A program made the translations under genes and the position numbers. DNA of 12,939 nucleotides. Origin: Bacteroidetes bacterium UBA7692. Lineage in GTDB: Bacteria > Bacteroidota > Bacteroidia > Chitinophagales > LD1. Positions 1 through 8,060 of the stretch are shown piece after piece; position 1 is the first letter of the stretch; each line of letters opens with the position of its first letter. Below the pieces are notes generated by a model. It saw only the letters and a program-made list of their open reading frames with translations, was not told the origin of the DNA and did no database searches. The stretch covers positions 3,274 through 16,212 of the forward strand of contig DLGO01000126.1 of assembly GCA_002482725.1 (NCBI GenBank), in the 5' to 3' direction.

Positions 1-1052
1 GCAGCGGCTTTGTCGAAGTTCTGGGAATCGCTCTGGGCCTCTTCGAATAGTATGCGGTAATCGTAGGCTGTTTTATAGTCGTTCAGCTTGGCATAGGCCT
101 GTGAAAGATAAAGATAGCAAGAGTGTATCTCCAGCTGGCTGTTGATAGACTTGAGCAAGCGGATAGCCTCGCAGAAATGCGTGATGCTATCGCGGTAGTT
201 CTCTATATCGAAGTAGACCTTGCCGATGTGGATGTGCGTGAAGCCAATCTGGTTCACTTTGCCCAGTTGCTTTTTCAACTCCAGGGCTTTGAACAGGAAG
301 TCCATGCCTTCTTCTACCTTGCCTGTATCTGCATAGCAGATGCCCAGGTTGTTGTAGCAGACAGAGATCATGTTCTGGTCGTTCATTTCGATGGCCAGGT
401 CGAGGCTCTTGCGGTAATACTGTAGGGAAAGGTCGTAGTCTTTCTTTACAGAGTAGTAAATGGCAAAGGCATTGTAGCAGCGCGAAATGGTAGGTTTAGA
501 ACCACTCTGCAAGGCATAGTCGAGGGCTTTGCCCAGGTACTTTTTGCGCAGCTCCTCGAAGTGAGAAACGTCGTGCAGTATAGAGAGGCCGTGGTATATG
601 CGGGCCAGCTCTTCTATAAGGTATGGTTGTTTTTTGGGAAGGAATTCCAGCAGCTTCACGGCCTCCAAATAATACTCCTGGCTCTTGAAGTAAACGCCTT
701 TGTAGTAGAAGATGATGCCCAGTGTTTTGTTGATACGCCCGAAAAGGATCGGGTTGGAATCCGCAGAAAACAGGGTGATGGATTTCTGCACCAGCTCCAG
801 CGCAGCATCGAAGTCTGAATTGAGATTCAGCTCTATGATGGCCTGCTCGTGCAATGCCTCGGCCTCGTACACGCTATTGTGTACCTCCTGAGCCTTGCTG
901 AGCAGGTTGGCCGCAAGCAGGTCCATGCCCGGCTCCTTGTTCTGGTTGCCGAGGCGTAGCTTGCTGAGCATCTGTTCCAGTTCGGCATTAATTGCCTCCG
1001 GAAGGTCCAGTATTGCTTCTTCTGCTCTGATGTGTGCTGAAATCTTTGTCAT
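1..1052 (-). CDS. TPR-repeat signalling protein, C-terminus beyond window (partial)
   Basis: The frame is open from an ATG at 1052-1050 to the left edge, giving 350 complete codons with the C-terminus missing. The product begins MTKISAHIRAEEAIL and is a string of TPR-type helix pairs, for example YYKGVYFKSQEYYLEAVKLL, SRCYNAFAIYY and CYNNLGICYADTGK. The last visible residues are QNFDKAA, near residue 344. The three genes upstream in transcription carry the same NFDKA-type linker at the same distance, just before a coiled coil and histidine-kinase helices. This is therefore a fourth tandem paralogue. Whether it carries a DHp helix, an ATPase domain or another output cannot be seen. There is no signal peptide or membrane segment, so it is probably cytosolic. 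It starts 69 bp after the 458-aa gene and is likely cotranscribed with it. No clear Shine-Dalgarno sequence precedes the ATG. Confidence 0.9.
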   Translation of the reverse strand, partial: MTKISAHIRAEEAILDLPEAINAELEQMLSKLRLGNQNKEPGMDLLAANLLSKAQEVHNSVYEAEALHEQAIIELNLNSDFDAALELVQKSITLFSADSNPILFGRINKTLGIIFYYKGVYFKSQEYYLEAVKLLEFLPKKQPYLIEELARIYHGLSILHDVSHFEELRKKYLGKALDYALQSGSKPTISRCYNAFAIYYSVKKDYDLSLQYYRKSLDLAIEMNDQNMISVCYNNLGICYADTGKVEEGMDFLFKALELKKQLGKVNQIGFTHIHIGKVYFDIENYRDSITHFCEAIRLLKSINSQLEIHSCYLYLSQAYAKLNDYKTAYDYRILFEEAQSDSQNFDKAA

Positions 1053-1121
1053 ACTTCAATTTTCAAAATGTTAAGAGATAGGCTTTGCTTGATATATCTT
1101 TTGCATTGTTTTTTATAATAG

Positions 1122-2498
1122 TTAAGCTACGGCAGTTGTGAATTCATCTAATGATTTTACGATGCCCCACATGTTCTTTGAAATCTTTTTTATGTCGGCC
1201 AAAAACAGCAACGGTATCTCAAACTCTTCGGTAGCAGGGTATAGCGCCGAAAGCTTGGATGAGTAATTGCTGATAAGGCGTATCGGTTCGCGCAGGTCGT
1301 GGCAGGCTATATAGGCCATTTGCTTCAGCTCCATGTGCACGAGCTCCAGTTGGGTAATGTACTGTGCCAAATCTTCGCGTTTCTGTAGTTCCAGGGCAGC
1401 CAGTTTTTCCTGTTGCTCGAGTACATATTTTATCTGCTGCATGTTGAGCGTAGTGGCATAGTCGAAGTTGTTGACATTGCCCTTGCGGTCCATATACTTC
1501 AGCCTGTACTCGTAGGCCTGGTCATATTTATTCTGGTTGGCGTAGCAGTTGGCTATTTCTTCGTAAAGCTGATGCAGGTCGTGGCCTGTGTTGGTTTCTA
1601 TGAACAGCTTTTCGGACTCCAGGAAAAACTCTATGGCTTTTTCCAGTTGCCCGTGTGTGAAGTAAGCCCTGCCGATAAACATATAGGTATATGCGATAGA
1701 GCTCGGGTTGCCCAGCTGAAGACGTATGTGCAGCCCTCTGTTCAGGAAGAGCAATGATTGCTCCAGGTTCCTTTTCTGGGCGTATTTATTACCGATATTG
1801 CAGTAAGCAGAAGAAAGGCCTACAAGGTCATTCAGTTCCTCGAATTTATCGCTGGCCTTTAGGTAATAGTTGATGGATACTTCGTAGTTGGTAGCCGAAT
1901 CCGGATGATGGTGGCCGAGTGCATTGTAGCAACGCGCCATGCCGGCCTTGGAGCCAATCTGGCTGAATAGGTTAAGGGCATTCATCAGGTGGTCTACGCT
2001 ACTGTCCTTGTCTGCAAGGTTGGTATGCAGAAGACCCAGGTTGTAATACTGCTTAGCAATGGTTTCAATGCTTTCGGCAGTCTGGTCGTTGCGCGCTTCC
2101 AAATGCTCAATGGACTTAAGGTAATGCGTTTGTGCGCTGTGGTATTCGCCCAAATAAAAGTAGTTGACTCCGCAAAGGGTGTGGTATTCTGCTATGTTGG
2201 CATCCTGATCCTTGTCAATGAGAACAAGGGCAGAGTTGCAAAACTCCAGTGATACTTTAAAGTCGCCTTTTGCAATTGCCCAAAGGTTGGCTGTTTCCAG
2301 GTATATCTTAGCTTTTAGCGGTTGGGGAGTGCTTTGATTTATGAGGGTCCTTAGCTGATTAACGTTCTTTTCCCATGTAGCATGGTCGTTGTTTCTTGCC
2401 AGCTTGCAGCTGTGCAACAGATTTTCCAAAAGCGCTGTATTGCTATGCGCTTCAGGTGCAGCATTACCTGCATTAATAGATTTTTTTGCGTTGCTCAC
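1122..2498 (-). CDS. TPR protein with histidine-kinase DHp domain but no ATPase domain
   Basis: 458 aa. Residues about 20-340 are TPR helices (CYNALGHHHPD near 190, NYEVSINYYLKA near 204). The shared linker NNFDYAT is at 343-349 and a coiled coil covers about 350-395. The H-box ACHDLREP has phospho-acceptor H400, followed by a second DHp helix (FLADIKKISKNMWGIV). Translation then stops with TTAVA. The N-, G1-, F- and G2-boxes seen in the two upstream paralogues are absent, and only 69 bp separate the stop from the next gene, so no ATPase domain remains. It should be unable to bind ATP but could accept phosphate from a partner kinase, as Hpt proteins or DHp-only phosphotransferases do; that role is inference. 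The start is GTG at 2498-2496. The only upstream in-frame region is closed by a TAG, so no ATG alternative exists. A hairpin sits just before the start. Confidence 0.88.
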   Translation of the reverse strand: MSNAKKSINAGNAAPEAHSNTALLENLLHSCKLARNNDHATWEKNVNQLRTLINQSTPQPLKAKIYLETANLWAIAKGDFKVSLEFCNSALVLIDKDQDANIAEYHTLCGVNYFYLGEYHSAQTHYLKSIEHLEARNDQTAESIETIAKQYYNLGLLHTNLADKDSSVDHLMNALNLFSQIGSKAGMARCYNALGHHHPDSATNYEVSINYYLKASDKFEELNDLVGLSSAYCNIGNKYAQKRNLEQSLLFLNRGLHIRLQLGNPSSIAYTYMFIGRAYFTHGQLEKAIEFFLESEKLFIETNTGHDLHQLYEEIANCYANQNKYDQAYEYRLKYMDRKGNVNNFDYATTLNMQQIKYVLEQQEKLAALELQKREDLAQYITQLELVHMELKQMAYIACHDLREPIRLISNYSSKLSALYPATEEFEIPLLFLADIKKISKNMWGIVKSLDEFTTAVA

Positions 2499-2505
2499 GA
2501 TTAAG

Positions 2506-2526
2506 AGATTCGGTTTTTCCTAATCT
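2506..2526 (-). promoter_or_regulatory. Hairpin immediately upstream of the GTG start
   Basis: On the minus strand the sequence reads AGATTAGG, AAAAA, CCGAATCT. This gives two arms of 8 nt with one mismatch around a 5-nt A loop, ending 7 nt before the GTG of the 458-aa gene. There is no T tract after it, so it is not a typical terminator. It could limit ribosome access or protect the mRNA end. The 182-bp gap 2499-2680 otherwise shows no clear promoter. The function is inferred from position only. Confidence 0.4.
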
Positions 2527-2680
2527 TTTGTACGGGAGTTACGTTGATTTGTTACGCGAAAAGGAGCCTGTCGCTGCTTGAAATCCTGATATGATGCAGA
2601 TGTAGCAATAGCAAGGTTTTGTGCGTGAAAATGCACTACCGGAATGCAGGTAGAAAGTAAAAACCTAAATGAGTTGAGGA

Positions 2681-4465
2681 CTAGCTCTGTGGGATGCTGA
2701 GTATAAAGGTGCTGCCACCAATCTGGTTTTGCTCTACCCAGATTTTGCCACGCATGGCATCTACGATCTTTTTGCACATGGCAAGGCCTATACCTGTGCC
2801 GGGGAACTCGTCGCGGGCATTGAGACGCTGGAATACAACAAATATCTTGTCGAAGTATTCTGGTGAGATGCCAATACCGTTATCCGTTATTTTGAAGGTA
2901 ACTTCTTTTTCGGTGCGAATGGCTTGGATATCTATGGTTATCTTCTTGTTCCGGTTGAATTTGATACTGTTGCTGATAAGATTGGAGAACAGCTGGATCA
3001 TATAGTTGGTGTTGGCTACTATCAGCGGCATATCGCTGGTGGTAACGCTTATGTCTTCCGTATGGTTTGTGCCCAGCTCTTTCTGTACCTGATTGATGAT
3101 GGCGTGCATATCTACCTGCTCGGTAGTATACTCGGATGTAATCTTGGATAGGGACAAAAGGCTATTGATAAGCGAGTACATACGCTCTGCACCCTCGTTC
3201 AAAAAATCCATATAGTCGCGGGCATCGCTGCTCATCTGGTTTGCCAGCCTTTTTTCCAACAGCTTGATATAGTTGGAAATCATGTGCAGCGGCTCTTTCA
3301 GGTCGTGGCTGGCTACGTGGGCAAACTGCTTCAGCTCATTGTTGGATACCTCCAACTGATGCGCGTAGTTTTCTATCTCAATATTCTTTTGGCGAAGCAG
3401 CTCTGCCTCTTTGCGTTTCTTTTCCAGCTCAAATTTGGACTTGGCATCCATGATAGCGGCTGCCTTATCAAAGTTGAACATCTCATCTTTGCTCTTGTCG
3501 TAGATGAGGTGGTACTTGAAAGCCTTTTCGAAGTTCTGTACCTTTGAGTATAGCTCAGACAAGTGCTGGTATACCGTGCTCAGGTCAGATTTGCTTTCCA
3601 GTTCCTGTAGTGTGGCTTCTGCCAGGTGCATATATTTGATAGCTTCTTCGTGATCGTTTTTGAGCATGAAGCCCAGGCCGAGGTTGATATAAGAAGCAGA
3701 CAACCCGTTTTTGTTGTTTGATATTTCCTTAACTGCCAATGAGGCGAAAAGGTGCTTGAATCCCTCGTCGAATCGTCCAAGCTCGCAGTAAACAATGCCA
3801 AGGTTATTTTGGATAACAGAGGCAAAGTAGATCTCATTCAGTTCGGTGAACAGCTCGTAGGATTTCAAGTGGTATTCTACAGCTACTTCGTAGTTGCGCA
3901 GGTCGGTCTGGTGGTTGCCATATAAGTTGAAACAACGCGCCAGACCTTGCTTGTTGCCTGTTTCCTGAAAGTAGTCGAATGCTTTGTGCAGGCACTGCAA
4001 AGGATAGTCTTTGGACTCCGATGTTTTGTGTAGTACAGATATGTTGTGGTATAGGTAGCCCAGCTCATTTTTGAGCGGAATGGTCAGTTCGCGGGCGGCT
4101 TCGGCCACTTCTATACCTTTCAGGTAGTACTCCTGTGAGTCTTCCCAATTGCCCATGAAGTGGGCATTGACACCAAGTGTCTTTAGCAGGTTAACGAGCA
4201 GCAGGGTATCCGGATGCTCTTCCAGTATTTTGATGGCTGTATTGCAATGGTCTACGCTTAGCTTGTAATCGCCAGCGCTTTTGGTATAGTACTCTGCAAG
4301 CTGGTAGTGCGCTTCTACGGAAAGGAGCGGCTTGTGGTGCTTTTCGGCTAATTCCAATGCCTGCAGAGCTACCAATTCGGCACCCTGAACCTGTGTCTTG
4401 CTAAGCAAAACAGATTTCTGTATCAGTTCGCGGAATTCTCTCTCTACAAGTATGTCCTTATTCAT
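2681..4465 (-). CDS. Cytosolic TPR-containing sensor histidine kinase (594 aa)
   Basis: A complete two-component kinase with a TPR sensor region. TPR helices fill about 1-320 (ARCFNLYGNHQTD, NNLGIVYCELGRFDEG). NFDKAA is at 331-336, followed by a charged coiled coil (about 341-380). The DHp H-box ASHDLKEP has phospho-acceptor H387. The ATPase domain shows the N-box NLISNSIKFN (N499), G1 DNGIGI (528-533), F-box FVVFQRL (542-548) and G2 GTGIGL (556-561). No transmembrane helix or signal peptide is visible, so it should sense a cytoplasmic protein or peptide partner through the TPRs. Its start overlaps the end of the 614-aa kinase gene by 8 nt, which suggests translational coupling. No cognate response regulator lies nearby. 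Membership of the histidine-kinase family is certain; the signal is unknown. Confidence 0.95.
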   Translation of the reverse strand: MNKDILVEREFRELIQKSVLLSKTQVQGAELVALQALELAEKHHKPLLSVEAHYQLAEYYTKSAGDYKLSVDHCNTAIKILEEHPDTLLLVNLLKTLGVNAHFMGNWEDSQEYYLKGIEVAEAARELTIPLKNELGYLYHNISVLHKTSESKDYPLQCLHKAFDYFQETGNKQGLARCFNLYGNHQTDLRNYEVAVEYHLKSYELFTELNEIYFASVIQNNLGIVYCELGRFDEGFKHLFASLAVKEISNNKNGLSASYINLGLGFMLKNDHEEAIKYMHLAEATLQELESKSDLSTVYQHLSELYSKVQNFEKAFKYHLIYDKSKDEMFNFDKAAAIMDAKSKFELEKKRKEAELLRQKNIEIENYAHQLEVSNNELKQFAHVASHDLKEPLHMISNYIKLLEKRLANQMSSDARDYMDFLNEGAERMYSLINSLLSLSKITSEYTTEQVDMHAIINQVQKELGTNHTEDISVTTSDMPLIVANTNYMIQLFSNLISNSIKFNRNKKITIDIQAIRTEKEVTFKITDNGIGISPEYFDKIFVVFQRLNARDEFPGTGIGLAMCKKIVDAMRGKIWVEQNQIGGSTFILSIPQS

Positions 4466-6302
4466 CTCCTATGCTTTGTATATCAGGTATATAAAACTTA
4501 AACGCTGCCCCTCCAAGGTGACTATCTTCTATCCATATCTTGCCCCGCATGCGCTCTATTGCTTTTTTACAAACTGCAAGCCCGATACCACTTCCGGTGT
4601 ATTCTTCGGTACTGTGCAATCGCGTAAAGATGTAGAACACTTTTTCCCTGTCTGCGGGCGGAATGCCAATTCCGTTGTCTGCTATAGTGAAAAAATGCTT
4701 GCCGTCTGCGTAGGCATATTTTACTTCTACGAGAGGAGCGGGCTTATTGTTATACTTTATCGCATTAGAAATCAGATTTTGGAACAATTGGTAGAAAAGC
4801 GTGCGCTCTGTCTTGATTATAGGCAGGTTGCCATAAATGAGTTTTGCTCCTTTATCCTCTATAACAGCAGCCAGCATTAATTCCATTTCATGCATTAACC
4901 CATTCAGGTCTACTGATTGCAGTTGTTCAATCTTAGGATTCTGGCTCAGGCTCATCATGTCCTGAATCATCTCGTACATGCGGCGTGCAGACTGGCCTAT
5001 AAGGCTTACGTGTTGCTTGTCCTCTTCGGTCGGCACATCCTTCATCTCATTGTGTAGCAGCTTGGAGTAGTTGTTTATCATGCGCAGCGGCTCGCGCAGG
5101 TCATGACTGGCTACATAGGCAAGCTGCTTCAGCTCATTGTTCATGAGCTCCATCTGGCGGGTGTATTCCTCTATTTCCTCATTTTTCTTTTTCAGGGAGG
5201 ATGTTTCCTCGTTGCTGAGCATAAACGAGAATGCTGTTGTGGCGTCGTTTATGGCAGTGCTTTTATCGAAGTTCATCAACTGGTCTTTTACCGATTCGTA
5301 TTTGAGGCGGTAGTCGAAGGCGGATTTGAAATCACCACTTTCTGCCAGCACATCGGCAAATGACTGGTAGAGCGCATTCAGGTCAAGATTACTCTTGCAT
5401 ACTATCAGTAATTCTTCGGCCATGATAAAAGCCCCTATGGCAGATGTATAATCTTTGCGCAGCTTATAACCGGTAGCCTTGAATGAATAGGCATGGGCCA
5501 GTTGGATTTTGGAGCCGCGCAGCTCTATGACAGCAAAGCCTTCTTCTATCAGGTTAAAGCCCTCCTCTATATCGCCTGTCTGGCACATGGTAAGGCCTAT
5601 GTGCATGTCGCACATAGAGGCGGCTACCTCATTGCCATAGCTGTCGAACAGCATACGGGCATGCTCAAAATTCTTGAGCGCCAGTTGCTGGTCCTTTGCT
5701 ATTTCGGCATAGTATTCGCCCAGTATGCGGTAGCAGCTGGCCTGGCCGGACTTATTGTCGCAGGCTTCGTATAGCTTAATTGTATCGAGCAGGAAGTCTA
5801 TCTTTTCGGCATCGAAAGAGATGAACTTCTGTATCTGGAATATATTGTACTGCAAGCCTGCTTTCAGGTCTATCTCTTCGCGTGTGGTAATTTTCTGATC
5901 CTGTATCTGCAGCAGGGCGGCACGGTAATTGGCCAATGCCAGGGTATAGTTGGCATTGTAGTGGTTACACAGTCCTATTATCTTCAGTATGTTGGCTTTC
6001 AGAAAAGGATGCTCATCATCCTTAACCAGCGCAAGGGCCTTTTGGCCGAAGGCCAAAGCATTGCTATAGCTGTTGTTCAGCTTTAGCTCACTTGCTGCCA
6101 ACTCGAAGTAGGCTTCGGCAGCCATAACGCTAAGATTGCTCTGGTTGGCTTTTTCTACTGCCTGGAATGCATACATAAATGATTCTTCCGAACCACTTTG
6201 CCGGGCTTGTTTCGACAGTAGCAGCAGATTGCTGATTTCAGAAAAAGTTTCAAGGGCAGAAACACCTCGTCCGTGATCTGTTCCTCCTATAGGGGATTTC
6301 AT
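4458..6302 (-). CDS. Cytosolic TPR-containing sensor histidine kinase (614 aa)
   Basis: First gene of the four-paralogue cluster. TPR helices occupy about 20-335 (ASCYRILGEYYAE near 188). The linker MNFDKSTA is near 343-350, with a coiled coil at about 365-393. The H-box ASHDLREP has phospho-acceptor H400. The ATPase domain has N-box NLISNAIKYN (N513), G1 DNGIGI (542-547), F-box FYIFTRL (556-562) and G2 GSGIGL (570-575), so all catalytic boxes are intact. No membrane segment is present. The ATG at 6302-6300 follows an AT-rich leader without Shine-Dalgarno sequence. A TATATTTA box lies 18 nt upstream. The last codons (IGDE, stop) contain AGGAG directly abutting the ATG of the next kinase. The product probably phosphorylates an unlinked response regulator, and possibly the ATPase-less paralogue downstream. 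Confidence 0.95.
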   Translation of the reverse strand: MKSPIGGTDHGRGVSALETFSEISNLLLLSKQARQSGSEESFMYAFQAVEKANQSNLSVMAAEAYFELAASELKLNNSYSNALAFGQKALALVKDDEHPFLKANILKIIGLCNHYNANYTLALANYRAALLQIQDQKITTREEIDLKAGLQYNIFQIQKFISFDAEKIDFLLDTIKLYEACDNKSGQASCYRILGEYYAEIAKDQQLALKNFEHARMLFDSYGNEVAASMCDMHIGLTMCQTGDIEEGFNLIEEGFAVIELRGSKIQLAHAYSFKATGYKLRKDYTSAIGAFIMAEELLIVCKSNLDLNALYQSFADVLAESGDFKSAFDYRLKYESVKDQLMNFDKSTAINDATTAFSFMLSNEETSSLKKKNEEIEEYTRQMELMNNELKQLAYVASHDLREPLRMINNYSKLLHNEMKDVPTEEDKQHVSLIGQSARRMYEMIQDMMSLSQNPKIEQLQSVDLNGLMHEMELMLAAVIEDKGAKLIYGNLPIIKTERTLFYQLFQNLISNAIKYNNKPAPLVEVKYAYADGKHFFTIADNGIGIPPADREKVFYIFTRLHSTEEYTGSGIGLAVCKKAIERMRGKIWIEDSHLGGAAFKFYIPDIQSIGDE

Positions 6303-6314
6303 TTAATATTATGA

Positions 6315-6331
6315 ACTTACTAAATATAAGT
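6315..6331 (-). promoter_or_regulatory. Possible -7 box and small dyad upstream of the 614-aa kinase
   Basis: On the minus strand TATATTTA (6328-6321) matches the Bacteroidota -7 consensus TAnnTTTG except for the final base, and lies 18 nt before the ATG. It is embedded in the dyad ACTTA-N7-TAAGT. The same octamer occurs 21 nt before the STAS gene start. No good TTTG -33 box is visible at the usual distance, so this is weak. The 126-bp gap to rnz (6303-6428) shows no intrinsic terminator, so read-through from rnz is also possible. Confidence 0.25.
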
Positions 6332-6428
6332 TTGTTATATGCTTTTAAGTGAACGTTAGTTTACGCTAATCCGTTGCGCTTGTTGCATCAGTTTTTACAC
6401 TTTTATGACAAGTATACTAAAAACAGGT

Positions 6429-7364
6429 TTAAATAGAATCTATTTTCCTAATATCTACAGGAAAAGTTTCACCCTCGATGGCGAGGTGTGAGTTGGAAAA
6501 AACGGTACGGCTTTCATTTAATATCATACCTAAATCCTCGTAGCGGGCAGAGAAATGGCCTAGCAGCAATTTCTGTGCACCTGCCTTTTTAGCTATAGTA
6601 GCTGCCTGTTTGGCAGTTGAGTGGAATGTTTCTGTGGCGCGGTCGGCATGCTCGTCTACAAATGTAGATTCATGATAAAGCAGGTCTATACCATTTAACT
6701 GAGGAATAATAGCCTCGTGGTAGATGGTGTCGCTACAGTAAGCGTAGCTGCGCGGCAGGTTTGGCTCGCGGGTAAGCTCAACATTGGGTATGCTGCGGCC
6801 ATCTTCTGTAGTAAAGTCTGCTCCATGCTTTATATCAAAAATAGTAAGCTGCGGTATACCGTATTCGGCAATTTTTTCGGTTATAATCCTGCGCAGGGGC
6901 TGTTTTTCCCTGAAAAGGAAGCCGGTGGTAGGCAGACGATGCTTTAGTATGATGGTTTCTACGGAAAAGTAGCGGTTTTCGAATATAATGCGCGGTTCAT
7001 CGGCTTTTAGCTCATGGAATACGATGGTGTACTTCAGCTTGGTTTCAGCGTATTTGAAATGTACATTCATTATTTCATCCAGGCCGGTAGGCCCGTAGAG
7101 GTGCAAATCGGCAGTACGGTAGTTGAGGTTGAAGGATGTTAAAAGACCGATAAGGCCAAAATAGTGGTCGCCATGCAGGTGCGAAATGAAGATATGGTCG
7201 AGCTTGCCCCTTTTTATAGCGTATTTGCTCATTTGCAACTGTGTGCCCTCGCCGCAATCTATCAGGTAATTGGAGCCATTGTAAGTAACTACCTGTGAAG
7301 TAGGGTGCCTGTTGAACGCAGGAATTGCACCGTTGCTTCCTAAAATGGTAACTTCAAACTGCAA
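6429..7364 (-). CDS. rnz: Ribonuclease Z (tRNA 3'-end processing endonuclease)
   Basis: 311 aa, normal length for the short bacterial RNase Z. It belongs to the metallo-beta-lactamase fold and cleaves the 3' trailer from tRNA precursors in the cytoplasm. Visible signatures are GSNGAIPAFNRHPTSQ at the N-terminus, DCGEGTQ (36-42), the zinc-binding HLHGDH (62-67), KHRLPTTGFLF with H142, YCSDT with D212, LYHEST with H231, FHSTAKQA with H248, and LLLGHFSARY with H270. All expected metal ligands are present. The start is TTG at 7364-7362. An in-frame TAA directly precedes it and the first internal Met (residue 45) would remove conserved sequence, so TTG is forced. It lies 68 bp after the STAS gene on the same strand with no terminator between, suggesting cotranscription. 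Confidence 0.96.
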   Translation of the reverse strand: MQFEVTILGSNGAIPAFNRHPTSQVVTYNGSNYLIDCGEGTQLQMSKYAIKRGKLDHIFISHLHGDHYFGLIGLLTSFNLNYRTADLHLYGPTGLDEIMNVHFKYAETKLKYTIVFHELKADEPRIIFENRYFSVETIILKHRLPTTGFLFREKQPLRRIITEKIAEYGIPQLTIFDIKHGADFTTEDGRSIPNVELTREPNLPRSYAYCSDTIYHEAIIPQLNGIDLLYHESTFVDEHADRATETFHSTAKQAATIAKKAGAQKLLLGHFSARYEDLGMILNESRTVFSNSHLAIEGETFPVDIRKIDSI

Positions 7365-7432
7365 TTATGAGGTATTAAATATTGAAAATCGGGTGCCAGC
7401 TATGCCCGGAAAGGGGCGGTAAGGTCAAACTT

Positions 7433-7801
7433 TTATCCGCGAAGGTCGCGGTCCAGCTCTTCCATCATCACATAATCCACAGATTCAGTTACTGTAGGTA
7501 CTATGTTCAGGATCGGCTCCAGCTGCGATATTTTAATCAATTTGGAAACCTGGGTACCTAAACCTGTTAAAACAAAAGTTCCGTTTGATTCTTTGCAAAG
7601 CCTGTTGCCCACCAGTAGTGCGCTAAGGCCCGAAGAGTCTATATATACTACATCGGTAAGATCAAGAATGATGTTTCTGTATCCTTCAGTATTAAGGTAA
7701 ACCAGTTCAGATTTTAGCTGAGGTGCAAGAGTGCTAAGGAGCTTTTCTTCATGTAGTTTTACATGGCAAAGCCTATCTTTTTTGTCGAGTGTTAATTTCA
7801 T
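7433..7801 (-). CDS. STAS-domain anti-sigma factor antagonist
   Basis: 122 aa forming a single STAS domain of the SpoIIAA/RsbV type. The core is IILDLTDVVYIDSSGLSALL. The phospho-acceptor serine after Asp should be S56 in YIDSSGLS, followed by the GLS turn and an alternating beta-alpha pattern (GTFVLTGLGTQVSKLIKIS). Members bind a serine kinase/anti-sigma factor when unphosphorylated and release its target; here neither the kinase nor the sigma factor is nearby. The C-terminal tail (MMEELDRDLRG) is acidic/basic and unusual only in being short. ATG at 7801-7799 is the natural start. It is the first gene of the leftward set and is divergent from clpC. A link to the TPR kinases downstream is inference from order only. 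Confidence 0.9.
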   Translation of the reverse strand: MKLTLDKKDRLCHVKLHEEKLLSTLAPQLKSELVYLNTEGYRNIILDLTDVVYIDSSGLSALLVGNRLCKESNGTFVLTGLGTQVSKLIKISQLEPILNIVPTVTESVDYVMMEELDRDLRG

Positions 7802-7822
7802 TGCGCCGGTCTATTTATAAAG

Positions 7823-7830
7823 TAAATATA
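7823..7830 (-). promoter_or_regulatory. Possible -7 promoter box for the STAS-rnz transcript
   Basis: TATATTTA on the minus strand fits TAnnTTTG at seven of eight positions, 21 nt before the ATG. No clear TTTG box lies 17-23 bp upstream. The identical octamer precedes the 614-aa kinase gene. Confidence 0.28.
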
Positions 7831-8060
7831 CAATTACCTGCCGAATATAACATAGATTCTAAAAAGTACAAGTATCCTTTGATTAAAGGGGGCAAAAATT
7901 TATTGTCCATATTTTAATCTTTTCCTCCTTTAGATTGTTTATTCTTATATATCCGTTATAGGAGTGCGATATTGCTTATTAGTAATTTTTTAATAACATT
8001 CGTGCAATTAAGCGGCACTATTAAACTTCTTATTAAAAATTAAACAACAACAGCAGCCAT

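Noticed and set aside
1053..1121. Remnant of a lost ATPase domain after the 458-aa gene (frameshift)
   Set aside because: The gap is only 69 bp and contains no N- or G-box-like sequence in any frame, so a simple frameshift cannot explain the short protein.
4398..4880. Plus-strand open frame of 160 codons
   Set aside because: It lies antisense to the ATPase domain of the 614-aa kinase, whose motifs are unmistakable.
7876..7889. CCTTT-GATT-AAAGG dyad as a terminator
   Set aside because: No T tract follows on either strand and no transcript is expected to end there; kept only as a possible operator.
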